In this document: piece after piece, positions 17,723 through 25,847 of the stretch
How the letters are laid out: every line of letters starts with the position of its first letter
How positions within the stretch are numbered: the first letter of the stretch is position 1
IMG/VR virus record: IMGVR_UViG_3300031951_000034
Coordinates: 62,001 to 126,000 of that record
Source: a virus
Length of the DNA: 64,000 nt
Strand: one strand, 5' to 3'
Translations under genes and position numbers: made by a program
Notes under the pieces: generated by a model
Seen by the model: the letters and a program-made list of their open reading frames with translations, nothing else
What the model was told of the DNA's origin: nothing
The model's database searches: none

Positions 17723-18379
17723 ATGGCAACAAACGAAAGCCAGCAAGAAAACATAACACCATGGAACATAAAAAAAATATACGAAATTTTTAGAAGAAGA
17801 TCGACACCAGGATATAAATCTGGAACAAAATTTGATGATTGCTGGATAAAACTAGCAAACACACTTAAACAAAAAAACATATGCCCCGTTCTCTATTTGG
17901 AGAGTTTGTTCGAGAAATGGGGAGGTATTCCATTTCCATCTCAGCTATGTGGCGAGCGCTCTATGACAATCTTCAGTCAATACCTAGAAAAAGGTGAAAC
18001 AGTTGGTCAAATGGAGTTCGAGAATGAAATAAGAATACTAAATAATTATTTAAATAACCCAAATAATAAGGAAAAAGAATTGGACGATGTTTTATTGTTA
18101 GATTTTTTACCAATAAAATCATACACAAGAGTATTGCTTTGTTCTGATAACATCTTCGATAAACTAAAAAAATATACAGGCACTGCAATTGCAGAATTAA
18201 AGTCAAACCCCTCAACAAATAAATACATAAAAGAAAACTATGTCTCAAGATATATCAGATTATTTCCACAAAGAATTTCAAAGAGCATTAATAGCGAATA
18301 TAATGAGATCCCCGAGCCTTCTTCAGGTTCTCAGAGACGGGAGGATGTCCCAATTAGACGTAGACCTTCCAATACATAG
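17723..18379 (+). CDS. hypothetical protein, 218 aa
   Basis: One of the few genes here with a strong Shine-Dalgarno sequence (AAAGGAG at 17711-17717), which fixes the ATG at 17723. The protein is mainly helical with a serine/arginine-rich tail. It overlaps the DnaB-like gene by 140 bases in a different frame. Its position just before the helicase could fit a helicase loader, but there is no sequence motif for this. Confidence 0.55.
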   Translation: MATNESQQENITPWNIKKIYEIFRRRSTPGYKSGTKFDDCWIKLANTLKQKNICPVLYLESLFEKWGGIPFPSQLCGERSMTIFSQYLEKGETVGQMEFENEIRILNNYLNNPNNKEKELDDVLLLDFLPIKSYTRVLLCSDNIFDKLKKYTGTAIAELKSNPSTNKYIKENYVSRYIRLFPQRISKSINSEYNEIPEPSSGSQRREDVPIRRRPSNT

Positions 18380-19643
18380 AGCTGTAATACAAGCATGTAT
18401 TGAAATACTAAAACATCAGAACCAAGAAGTTGTTAACGGCATACACATGGAGCTTTTAGCTTTGCAGCTTAATTCCATGATAAAAATTGGTGTAATAATG
18501 GAAGAGGAAAAGCCTGGCTTAATAAGCGAGGTAGATAGAATGTACTCCATGAGCATTCATCCAGAGTATTTTCTTTCTATACTTCCAAGTTATTTGTCTG
18601 AAGTAAGAATAAAACGATTAATAAAAGGATATAAGCCAGGAGAAGCTGTAGACCTTGCAAGAAGGCTTGAACTTACAATCGATGATACAATGTCGATAGG
18701 TAAGGAAGAAGAAGATGTTGAGGTGTCCCCATTAATAACCCCCTTGCTGTCTCACACTCCAGTAATAACTGTGCCAAGTGGAATAAGCTCCATAGACTCC
18801 AGAATGACTGGTGGACTTGGTAAGGGGGAGCTTGGTATAATTTGCGGTATGACAGGTTTAGGAAAGACAACCCTAGCCGTTAATTTTTGTTGGGGGGCTG
18901 CATCTGCCACATACAAAGCTCTATTGATTACACTGGAGATTCCAGCCAAAAAAATATCAGAACGTTTGTATTCAAGAATAACTCAAATAGATTATTCTAG
19001 GATTCGTTCTGGTGACAATGGCGACATGGAAAATGTAAATAGAGAGGTATGGGGTATAGTCAGCCAGGTCCCAGATCGTATAAGACAAAACTTCAGGATA
19101 CTGGATTTTTCTAAGGATTCTTGCTCTATCAAAGAAATCGGAAAAAGGCTCTCTAAGATGAGAGCACAAAACGATTTGCCAGATGTTGTATTTTTAGATT
19201 GGCTAGACGCCTTAGAAACAGACCCAGAGGATAGAATAAAGGGAACAGTAAAAAGAGAATTACGACATGAATTGAGAGAGTATTCAAATAAATGCTCTGA
19301 ATTGGCCAAGGAATATAATGTAGCTTTTTGGGCTACGACACAATCTAATGCCAGTGGAGACAACAACAGAAACATTAGAATGACTAACGCCTCCGAGGGA
19401 TTTGGCAAATCTCACAGGTGTTCAGTGTTCTTAGGTATAGGAGCTACTGACGCTGACCGAGAAACTGGAAGGCTTACAGTTAAAGCCGGAAAGATGAGGG
19501 ATGGTCGAATATTTGAGACACAAATACAGGCCAGGCTCGATAAACAAACCTTTGAGGATGTACCACCAGACTTAGATTTTGCACCACCAGAAGCTGCCAA
19601 TTTTACTCCAATAAATGAAAGAGGCGCAAATGCTAATAGATAA
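18240..19643 (+). CDS. replicative DNA helicase, DnaB-like
   Basis: Hexameric SF4 helicase, 467 aa. The N-terminal helical domain spans residues 1-130. The RecA-like core has Walker A GMTGLGKTT (about 204-212), Walker B VVFLDWLDA (about 315-323) and a helicase motif ATTQSNAS with a downstream GFGKSHR. The primase gene follows with a 29-base overlap, so helicase and primase are co-produced. Confidence 0.9.
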   Translation: MSQDISDYFHKEFQRALIANIMRSPSLLQVLRDGRMSQLDVDLPIHRAVIQACIEILKHQNQEVVNGIHMELLALQLNSMIKIGVIMEEEKPGLISEVDRMYSMSIHPEYFLSILPSYLSEVRIKRLIKGYKPGEAVDLARRLELTIDDTMSIGKEEEDVEVSPLITPLLSHTPVITVPSGISSIDSRMTGGLGKGELGIICGMTGLGKTTLAVNFCWGAASATYKALLITLEIPAKKISERLYSRITQIDYSRIRSGDNGDMENVNREVWGIVSQVPDRIRQNFRILDFSKDSCSIKEIGKRLSKMRAQNDLPDVVFLDWLDALETDPEDRIKGTVKRELRHELREYSNKCSELAKEYNVAFWATTQSNASGDNNRNIRMTNASEGFGKSHRCSVFLGIGATDADRETGRLTVKAGKMRDGRIFETQIQARLDKQTFEDVPPDLDFAPPEAANFTPINERGANANR

Positions 19644-20673
19644 AGAACAGGTCATTAAGCAGTTTCCAGAAGCTAAAATCTCAAATGCTAGTGGACACAT
19701 AGAATATGTTGTACACTGCAGAAAGTTCCACAAAAAGGGTGGAAAATATAAACTATCTATAAACTCAGAAACAGGCGCATTCATGTGTAATGACTGCGGC
19801 TGGAAGGGAAATGCTCTTCAAGAGTTCTTTGACGAAGGTTCTCAATTTTTTGCGAGTATGAAAATACATCGCAGATATGATGTACCTGAATCGACCAGCT
19901 CTTTTAGGTCGTATAACCACGTGGAATGGAGAGATGGTATACCTTCTCCAGGAAAACTAAAATCAATATCTTGCCTGGACCCCAAACATCCAGCTGTAAA
20001 TTACCTAAGAGAAAGAGGTGTCACAGATAGTGATTGCCATGCATATGATATACAATATTGTACTCATGGTTACTATTACTTTTGCTCAAGATTAGGTACT
20101 ACTTCTGGAAGGATTATTTTTCCAATATATATGTCAAACAAGCTTGTTGGGTGGCAGGCAAGACAAGTAGACAGAAACAACCCAGAGAGAGAAGTTTGGC
20201 ATGGAGAGGAAGTTGGATGGTGGAAACCCAAGAAGGTTAAACTATCTGACGGTAAAATAACGTATAGTGATTACGAAGTCCCTAAGTATTACACATGCCC
20301 TGGAATGCATAGATCAAGGTCTTTATTAAACTTTGATTATGCTATAAAAGACAGTGACATGGTTGTTGTAGTTGAGGGACCGATAGACTGTATAAAGGTT
20401 GGGGAAAGGTCTGTTGCAACGTTCGGCAAAAAGATAACAAAAGATCAAATACGTATATTAAAATCTAATTGGTCTAAAGTATTGATGATATTAGATGAAG
20501 AGGTAGATACTAATGAGCCATGGTTTAAGGAGCTTGAAAACTCATTCGAAGGGGTATATTTTTTATGGATGAAGTTGTCCGATTTTGAAGACCCTGGTTC
20601 TGCTCCAAGAGAAGAAATATGGAAACAAATTAAACAAAAGACAAAAAATGACTACAGTGCAAAAATATCCTGA
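19615..20673 (+). CDS. DNA primase (zinc ribbon plus Toprim)
   Basis: N-terminal zinc-binding part: Cys and His near residues 36-41 and CNDCG at about 59-63. The Toprim domain has VVVVEGPID (about 248-256) and MILDEEVD (about 291-298), the acidic metal-binding motifs. Length 352 aa and position after the helicase fit a lagging-strand primase. The start at 19615 overlaps the helicase; ATG 19630 is an alternative. Confidence 0.87.
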   Translation: MKEAQMLIDKEQVIKQFPEAKISNASGHIEYVVHCRKFHKKGGKYKLSINSETGAFMCNDCGWKGNALQEFFDEGSQFFASMKIHRRYDVPESTSSFRSYNHVEWRDGIPSPGKLKSISCLDPKHPAVNYLRERGVTDSDCHAYDIQYCTHGYYYFCSRLGTTSGRIIFPIYMSNKLVGWQARQVDRNNPEREVWHGEEVGWWKPKKVKLSDGKITYSDYEVPKYYTCPGMHRSRSLLNFDYAIKDSDMVVVVEGPIDCIKVGERSVATFGKKITKDQIRILKSNWSKVLMILDEEVDTNEPWFKELENSFEGVYFLWMKLSDFEDPGSAPREEIWKQIKQKTKNDYSAKIS

Positions 20674-20899
20674 TGACATAGAAAATATTATTTATGAAAT
20701 ACTTGCAAGTGTCCCGGAGGACTCAAATGGCATAAGTATTTCAGATATTTTTCAAGTCATTATACAGACAAGAAAAATAGATATTAAACCTGAAGCAGTT
20801 TATCAATTTATACAGAGAATGTGTAAAGAAGGTATGGCAGAGAAGATAAATGAAAACTTATATAAAGGTATTAAGTTTGATCCTGAGTTCCCCATTTAA
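20648..20899 (+). CDS. small winged-helix-like protein, 83 aa
   Basis: ATG 20648 chosen over an in-frame ATG at 20585 that would lie deep inside the primase gene. A helix-rich N-terminal region (DDIENIIYEILASV) is followed by ISISDIFQVI and a second helix, then a short beta pair ENLYKGIKF, the layout of a winged-helix domain. Function unknown; last gene before the structured RNA block. Confidence 0.5.
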   Translation: MTTVQKYPDDIENIIYEILASVPEDSNGISISDIFQVIIQTRKIDIKPEAVYQFIQRMCKEGMAEKINENLYKGIKFDPEFPI

Positions 20900-20905
20900 A
20901 GAATA

Positions 20906-21203
20906 AATAAATTTTTGGCTTTTGATGGCAGATTGCCATCTTTTTAAAATGCTTATAGCAACTCGACGCTCGCAGATAGCAGGCGTCATGTAATTCTTCA
21001 GTAAACGCTTGCAGACCTGCAAATTACCGGGTACCGGCTGCACAAGTGCAGCCTTAACCCGGAATTTGCAGGCAGCGGCGCATTACTGAAGAATTGTACT
21101 CCGCCGCGAGGGGAGGAAACCGTCCTGAACCACCCGGTGGGCAGCCTGGTTGCACCAGGCAGCCCAACCGGGCCAGTTCAGGACTCATTCGCAAAAATTT
21201 ATT
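20906..21203 (+). ncRNA. structured RNA element 1 (about 298 nt)
   Basis: Closed by a perfect 12-bp stem (20906-20917 with 21192-21203). Just inside is GGCTTTT and a 7-bp hairpin (20924-20930 / 20934-20940, loop GAT). A nested arm follows: 20992-21004 pairs with 21083-21095 (13 bp), inside it 21016-21025 with 21063-21072 (10 bp), then 21027-21032 with 21057-21062, tipped by an 8-bp hairpin 21036-21043 / 21046-21053. A second arm pairs 21122-21130 with 21176-21184. GCGGCG at 21075-21080 matches CGCCGC at 21102-21107 across the 13-bp stem, which makes a pseudoknot. The plus strand is assumed from the neighbours. No known family recognised. Confidence 0.8.
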
Positions 21204-21211
21204 ACTATAAA

Positions 21212-21604
21212 AAGTTCTGGCTATTAGACAGAAGGTTTCTGTCATTTTATTATGTCACGTACATATAAGTGGTGTCCTGAGGCACCAGAGTAACTGGTCC
21301 GCCACGACACGAGCTGGATCGTGCCCACGGAATTCGTCAGGGGAGCTCACTCCACCCGGCAGGCCCATTAGGCCCTGCCGAGGTGGAGGAGCCTCCCCAG
21401 ACGACCTTCCTTTGGGCACGTCCTACTCGTGCGTGCGCGGCCTTCCAACCGTGCCAACACTGTAGGGCCCTGGAGCCTCGCGCCCCGGTTCTCTACGTGT
21501 CTGGGTCACGGCGTTCACCGGGGAGCTTCTGCTCCAGGGCCCTCACAGTATGGCACGGTGTACGGCCACCAGTTACAAACTCTTACGAGTTTTACGCAGA
21601 ACTT
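21212..21604 (+). ncRNA. structured RNA element 2 (about 393 nt)
   Basis: Closed by an 8-bp stem (21212-21219 with 21597-21604). It starts with the same motif as the others: GGCT, then a 7-bp hairpin 21227-21233 / 21237-21243 with loop GGT. Long helices inside include a 13-bp pair 21464-21476 with 21531-21543, an 8-bp pair 21449-21456 with 21551-21558, GTAACTGGT pairing with ACCAGTTAC near both ends, and a multi-step hairpin between about 21320 and 21420. Near the 3' end lies a small AAACTC/GAGTTT hairpin, then ACGCAG at the closing stem. Confidence 0.8.
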
Positions 21605-21618
21605 GAATAAAATATAAG

Positions 21619-21975
21619 AAAATTTCTGGCTTTTGTTGCACGGTTGTGCAACTTTCATCATTGCAGTTTAGTCAATGTAAGGCCTGCACTGTGGCGTCAT
21701 AGAAAATCACGATCTACGCCCCTCACAGCGGGTCTTCAGGCCTACCACCGGTAGGCCTGAAGGTCCCCGTCTGGAGAGGCTGCGATCAGGTCTTGGACGC
21801 CTGTAAGTACAGGCCGTAAGCGGATCTCTCGCCGGTTCCACACCGACGGGCCCTATCCGGCTATCCACGGGTTGCTAACTGAGGTGACCTACGGTCACCT
21901 CAGACCGCACGCCCGTGGAGCCGGAGCGCCCGCAGTGCGCAACCGGCAATTCGCTCCTTTCTACGCAGAAATTTT
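21619..21975 (+). ncRNA. structured RNA element 3 (about 357 nt)
   Basis: Closed by a 10-bp stem (21619-21628 with 21966-21975). The 5' motif is again GGCTTTT plus a 7-bp hairpin 21635-21641 / 21646-21652 (loop GGTT). Internal helices: 12 bp 21735-21746 with 21750-21761; 11 bp 21879-21889 with 21893-21903; CCACGGG 21865-21871 with 21912-21918 continuing into TCCGGCT/AGCCGGA; GCCGGTT near 21831 with AACCGGC near 21941. The closing strand ends four bases before the polymerase ATG at 21980, so folding could affect its translation. Confidence 0.8.
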
Positions 21976-21979
21976 TAAA

Positions 21980-22831
21980 ATGAATAATCCAACGAAATTA
22001 AATATACTGCCACTCCATACACATACGACATACAGTCTTATGGATGGGGTGTCTGACATAGATCAGTACATAAAATACTGCAAACAAAACAATATTGATG
22101 CATGTAGTTGCACTGACCATGGATATGTACTAGGTCTATACGATCTAATAACAAAAACTAAAGAATCTGGAATTAAGGGTATTCCAGGAATTGAGATTTA
22201 TCTAGCTCCACATTCAGAATATATATATAACCAAAACTTAAAGAAATTTGATTATTTTCATTTGACCCTGTGGGCAGCAAATAAAACTGGATATGATAAT
22301 TTATTATCAATTTCTAATTGCTCATGGGGGCACGGAAGAGTTGTAAAAAAATTTGGTCAACCAAAGCCAAGGGCAATATGGGAAGACCTTGAGTCATATA
22401 GAGATGGTATTATATGTGGAACTGGATGCATCGAGGGGCCAATAGTTAAACCATTCCTAAGAATGGAAAAAGATATGGCCACTTATAATGCGTGTAGACT
22501 GATGGACATATTTGGAGATAAATTGTTTGCAGAAGTTATGCCGCACTCTGTAGATAGAGATTGGACAACTAAAAACATTTACCAAGTTGACAACGAAAAT
22601 GGCATAACCTATACATTCTCTGGATCAGATATAATCGAAACTGAGATTGGTTCCATAACTGTAAAAGAGGCGTTTGAAAAAAAAGTGTCTCAAATCTATT
22701 CAGCAATTACAAACAGACCTCAAGATATGCCGCTTTCAGATAGGATAATAACTATCGAAGATGAATCTATTGACTCAGAAGATGATCAAGGCTGTCAAAA
22801 GATAATGCCAAGAAAAATAGTAATAGATTAA
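21980..22831 (+). CDS. DNA polymerase III alpha, N-terminal part (PHP domain)
   Basis: Start ATG 21980, immediately after structured RNA element 3; an upstream in-frame ATG at 21872 would read through that RNA. PHP motifs are visible: LPLHTHTTYS (about 10-19) and CTDHGY (about 46-51). Pol III-like sequence runs to about residue 200 (FAEVMPHSVDRDW). The last 80 residues (from about 205) are not normal alpha-subunit sequence and include GSDIIETEIGSITVKEAF, which resembles the first block of a Hint/intein fold. The frame then stops and the polymerase resumes in another frame after 25 bases. Confidence 0.8.
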   Translation: MNNPTKLNILPLHTHTTYSLMDGVSDIDQYIKYCKQNNIDACSCTDHGYVLGLYDLITKTKESGIKGIPGIEIYLAPHSEYIYNQNLKKFDYFHLTLWAANKTGYDNLLSISNCSWGHGRVVKKFGQPKPRAIWEDLESYRDGIICGTGCIEGPIVKPFLRMEKDMATYNACRLMDIFGDKLFAEVMPHSVDRDWTTKNIYQVDNENGITYTFSGSDIIETEIGSITVKEAFEKKVSQIYSAITNRPQDMPLSDRIITIEDESIDSEDDQGCQKIMPRKIVID

Positions 22832-22856
22832 GCATTGATATAGAATTTATATAAAT

Positions 22857-25616
22857 ATGAGAGTAAAACAATCTACGTGGAGAAACACAAGTTCTCCGAT
22901 ATTTCTGAGAAAAGAATGCACAGAGACTGCACCGACTGGCGACTTCCAGAAATCAGGCAATGAATTAATTATGAAAATAGCAAGAGCTCACAATATTCCA
23001 ATATTGTTAACTCTTGACGCACACTTTGTGAACAAAGATCAAAAAATGGTGCAAGATCTTTTATTGCAAAATGGCAGAGATGAAGATAGTGGACTTAGGT
23101 TTAGCACTAAGTACTATCAAATGAGTTCAAACCAGGCATGGGAAAAGTGGCTATCACTTCATGGAACAAGCTTTTCAAGCCACTTCCAGGAAGGAGTAGA
23201 AAGCAACCACAATCTTGCTGGTTTGTGCGAACAAATATCCCTAGAGAAGAAATATCACTTACCAGAAGTTTCTTTCCCAAGAGAGGTGATAGAAATTTCT
23301 ACCTCCTATGAAGATAAATTAAAAAATTTAATTTATTGCTTGATAGATAGCAATGGAAGAATGAAAAATACGGAAGAATATAGAAATAGATTGGACAAAG
23401 AGATCCAAGTTATTTCTAATAATGGAAAGATAAATCTACTTCCGTATTTTCTATCTCTCTATGAAATCTGTGAACAGGCTAGACAACTAGGAATATGGAT
23501 TGGTGCTGGAAGAGGCAGCGCTGGTGGATGCCTTTTGGCTTACTTACTTAAAATTACTCACATCGACCCAGTTAAATATAACTTATCGTTTGAGAGATTC
23601 TTGTCTTCTGGTCGAATAAACAGAGGAAAGCTTCCCGACATAGACATAGACTTTAGTGAACCAGATAAAATAGCTGAGGCACTAAAATCCAAGTATGGAG
23701 ATAAATTTGTAAGAATTTGCACTACCGGTACAAATAAAGTAAAGAGCGCAATTAGAGACGTAAGCAGGGTGATACTAGACACCAAATTTAATGAGGCCAA
23801 TAAATTGATGGTGGACAAGGTTTGCAAGACCATAAACAATGTTCCACAAGGATTTAGCGATCTCTTAAAATGGCTGCATGGATGGGATGACGAAGAAGGT
23901 CACCACGCTGGAGAATTAGAAATAAATAAATCTCTATATAACTTCTTTGATGAGCATCCCTCCGTTCAATCCTTGGTGGAACAGATTATTGGTATTCCAA
24001 AATCACTTGGTCGTCACGCTAGTGCTTATTGCCTATCTGACGTACCGATTAATGAAATTGTACCAGTATGTAGAATTGGAGAGGAAGAATGCACGCAGTT
24101 TACAATGGAGGCTGTGGAATCGATGGGGTTGATTAAATTTGATCTACTTGGATTAAATACACTTAAAGACATCGGTAACTGCATACGACTGATTAAAGAA
24201 AGACACAACAGAGAAATCGATATATACAACGTTCCAGAAGAACCAATTGTGTTTAAAGAATTCTGCAAAGGTAAAACAGAAACGGTATTCCAATTTAATG
24301 GTCCCGTACCAACCAAGGTGTGCAGACAGATAAAGCCTAGCAGTATAATTGATTTAGCCGCAATTACGGCTGCTTGCAGACCAGGCACAATGTATGCGTT
24401 GATGTATGACGAACAAGAAGACGAAACAACAACACTTATAGATCTATGGGTAAAGAGAAGGCAGGGTAAAAAAGAAGTCTCTTATCTACACGAAGACCTA
24501 AAAGATATACTTTCTAATACACATGGCATTGTTTTGTTCCAAGAGCAAATATCTGCGATGTTTCAAAAATCTTGTCAGTACTCCCCAGAGCAAGCCGACG
24601 AGATTAGAGAGATAATAGGAAAGAAAAAACTCGATAAAATGAACGAGATTCTTCCAGACATTAGGAAGAGGCTCCAAGATAGAGGGTGGGATGCCACGCA
24701 AATATCCGCTTTTGTCAGTTTATGTAGGTCTAGTAGTAATTACGCGTTCAACTTAAGCCATAGCGTTGCTTATTCGTATATGGCATATGTTTGTATGTGG
24801 CTAAAGTCTCATTACCCGCTAGAGTGGTGGACGGCTATTCTTCAAAACTCAAATCACGAAGACCTAGCTCAAAACGCTAAATACTTTTCTGAAATAGTAA
24901 AGTTACCCGATGTAAACATCAGCCAGGTAGATTTCTACATCATAGATGATTCAGATAAAAAAATAGTGTATCCATTGACTATGGTGAAGGGGGTAAAAAA
25001 TGCCTCCCAAGAAGTTTTTGAGAAAGCCCCGTATTCTAGCCTCAAAGACTTTTTTGACAGAGTTGACAAAAAAGTAGTAAATAAGAGAGTTGTTAACGCA
25101 TTGATCTTTGCTGGTGCTTTAGATAAATTGGCCACTGTAAAATCGAAAGATAAGGTTGAGACAAGAAATAACTTAATCCATGAGTATAACATTCTCAGGG
25201 GAGAGAAAACTAGTAAGGTGCTATCTAAAGGCGAAATTGATATTTTAGAGAGCAAGAGCTTATGCATAGGGAGTCCCGACGTTGTTGATTATTTCATTAG
25301 CAAAGGAATGAACTCATGCATAGACATACCAGAGGTAATGCTAACACACGAAGGATATACAGTAAAAACAGCTGGAATAATCCTGGCAGTCAAAAAAATA
25401 AAGACTAAAAAAGGTCAGGACATGTGTTTCATTGACATTGGGAACAAAGAGTTTCAGGTTAGCATTACATGCTTTCCCGAGATGTATGAACAGGTAAAAG
25501 ACAATATCAATATCGACAAAGTAATATTGGTAACAGGTAAAATTAATGTATATAACGACAGAAAATCAATTATAGCCGATTCAGTAAGAGTATACAACAT
25601 AGACGAAATAAACTAA
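22857..25616 (+). CDS. DNA polymerase III alpha, catalytic part
   Basis: Main polymerase of the phage, 919 aa. Pol III alpha sequence begins at about residue 35 (SGNELIMKIARAHN, TLDAHFVN). The nucleotidyltransferase site includes GRGSAGG (about 218-224) and PDIDIDF (about 260-266). A helix-hairpin-helix-like region and a C-terminal OB fold (from about 840) follow. The first 30 residues are unlike any polymerase and may be out of frame or an artefact of the split. It should act with the PHP part encoded just upstream. Confidence 0.88.
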   Translation: MRVKQSTWRNTSSPIFLRKECTETAPTGDFQKSGNELIMKIARAHNIPILLTLDAHFVNKDQKMVQDLLLQNGRDEDSGLRFSTKYYQMSSNQAWEKWLSLHGTSFSSHFQEGVESNHNLAGLCEQISLEKKYHLPEVSFPREVIEISTSYEDKLKNLIYCLIDSNGRMKNTEEYRNRLDKEIQVISNNGKINLLPYFLSLYEICEQARQLGIWIGAGRGSAGGCLLAYLLKITHIDPVKYNLSFERFLSSGRINRGKLPDIDIDFSEPDKIAEALKSKYGDKFVRICTTGTNKVKSAIRDVSRVILDTKFNEANKLMVDKVCKTINNVPQGFSDLLKWLHGWDDEEGHHAGELEINKSLYNFFDEHPSVQSLVEQIIGIPKSLGRHASAYCLSDVPINEIVPVCRIGEEECTQFTMEAVESMGLIKFDLLGLNTLKDIGNCIRLIKERHNREIDIYNVPEEPIVFKEFCKGKTETVFQFNGPVPTKVCRQIKPSSIIDLAAITAACRPGTMYALMYDEQEDETTTLIDLWVKRRQGKKEVSYLHEDLKDILSNTHGIVLFQEQISAMFQKSCQYSPEQADEIREIIGKKKLDKMNEILPDIRKRLQDRGWDATQISAFVSLCRSSSNYAFNLSHSVAYSYMAYVCMWLKSHYPLEWWTAILQNSNHEDLAQNAKYFSEIVKLPDVNISQVDFYIIDDSDKKIVYPLTMVKGVKNASQEVFEKAPYSSLKDFFDRVDKKVVNKRVVNALIFAGALDKLATVKSKDKVETRNNLIHEYNILRGEKTSKVLSKGEIDILESKSLCIGSPDVVDYFISKGMNSCIDIPEVMLTHEGYTVKTAGIILAVKKIKTKKGQDMCFIDIGNKEFQVSITCFPEMYEQVKDNINIDKVILVTGKINVYNDRKSIIADSVRVYNIDEIN

Positions 25617-25636
25617 GACAAAAAATAAATAAATTA

Positions 25637-25813
25637 ATGAAATTGCCCCAAAATATAGAAGAAAATATCATTATATATTTAGAGGCTGCGCGATTAGCGT
25701 TAGCCGATGCAGATATATTCGACTACATAGCTGAACAACTTGATATATCAGACGATGAACTTATTGATCTTCGCGATGATCTACAGAAATATCTCGGCTG
25801 TGTAGAGGAATAA
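25637..25813 (+). CDS. small acidic protein, 58 aa
   Basis: ATG at 25637 after an A-rich leader. A helical protein with many Asp and Glu residues and a D-I-S-D-D-E-L repeat-like centre. Not recognised. It lies between the polymerase and the ssDNA-binding protein and is probably co-transcribed. Confidence 0.5.
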   Translation: MKLPQNIEENIIIYLEAARLALADADIFDYIAEQLDISDDELIDLRDDLQKYLGCVEE

Positions 25814-25847
25814 TTAGATAAAAACAAACAACAAACACAACAAAAAT

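Larger units (their letters stand above)
20900..21979 (+). other. gene-free GC-rich structured block
   Basis: About 1.08 kb without a convincing gene, much richer in G and C than all flanking coding sequence. It is filled by three consecutive elements, each with its own terminal stem, described separately. Short open frames crossing it are broken by palindromes and have atypical composition. Confidence 0.9.

Noticed and set aside
21054-21617. Open frames of 60-75 codons inside the GC-rich block (both strands)
   Set aside because: They cross perfect palindromes, have codon and amino-acid use unlike all other genes here (Arg, Pro, Cys, Ala-rich), lack start context and overlap each other. The RNA interpretation explains the sequence better.
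20906-21975. Group I or group II introns interrupting the polymerase region
   Set aside because: No exon is interrupted, no domain V-like or P7-like conserved core was found, and each element is bounded by its own short stem.
21872-21979. Upstream extension of the polymerase N-terminal gene
   Set aside because: The added 36 residues are encoded by the 3' half of structured RNA element 3 and have no similarity to a PHP domain; ATG 21980 opens exactly at the expected start.
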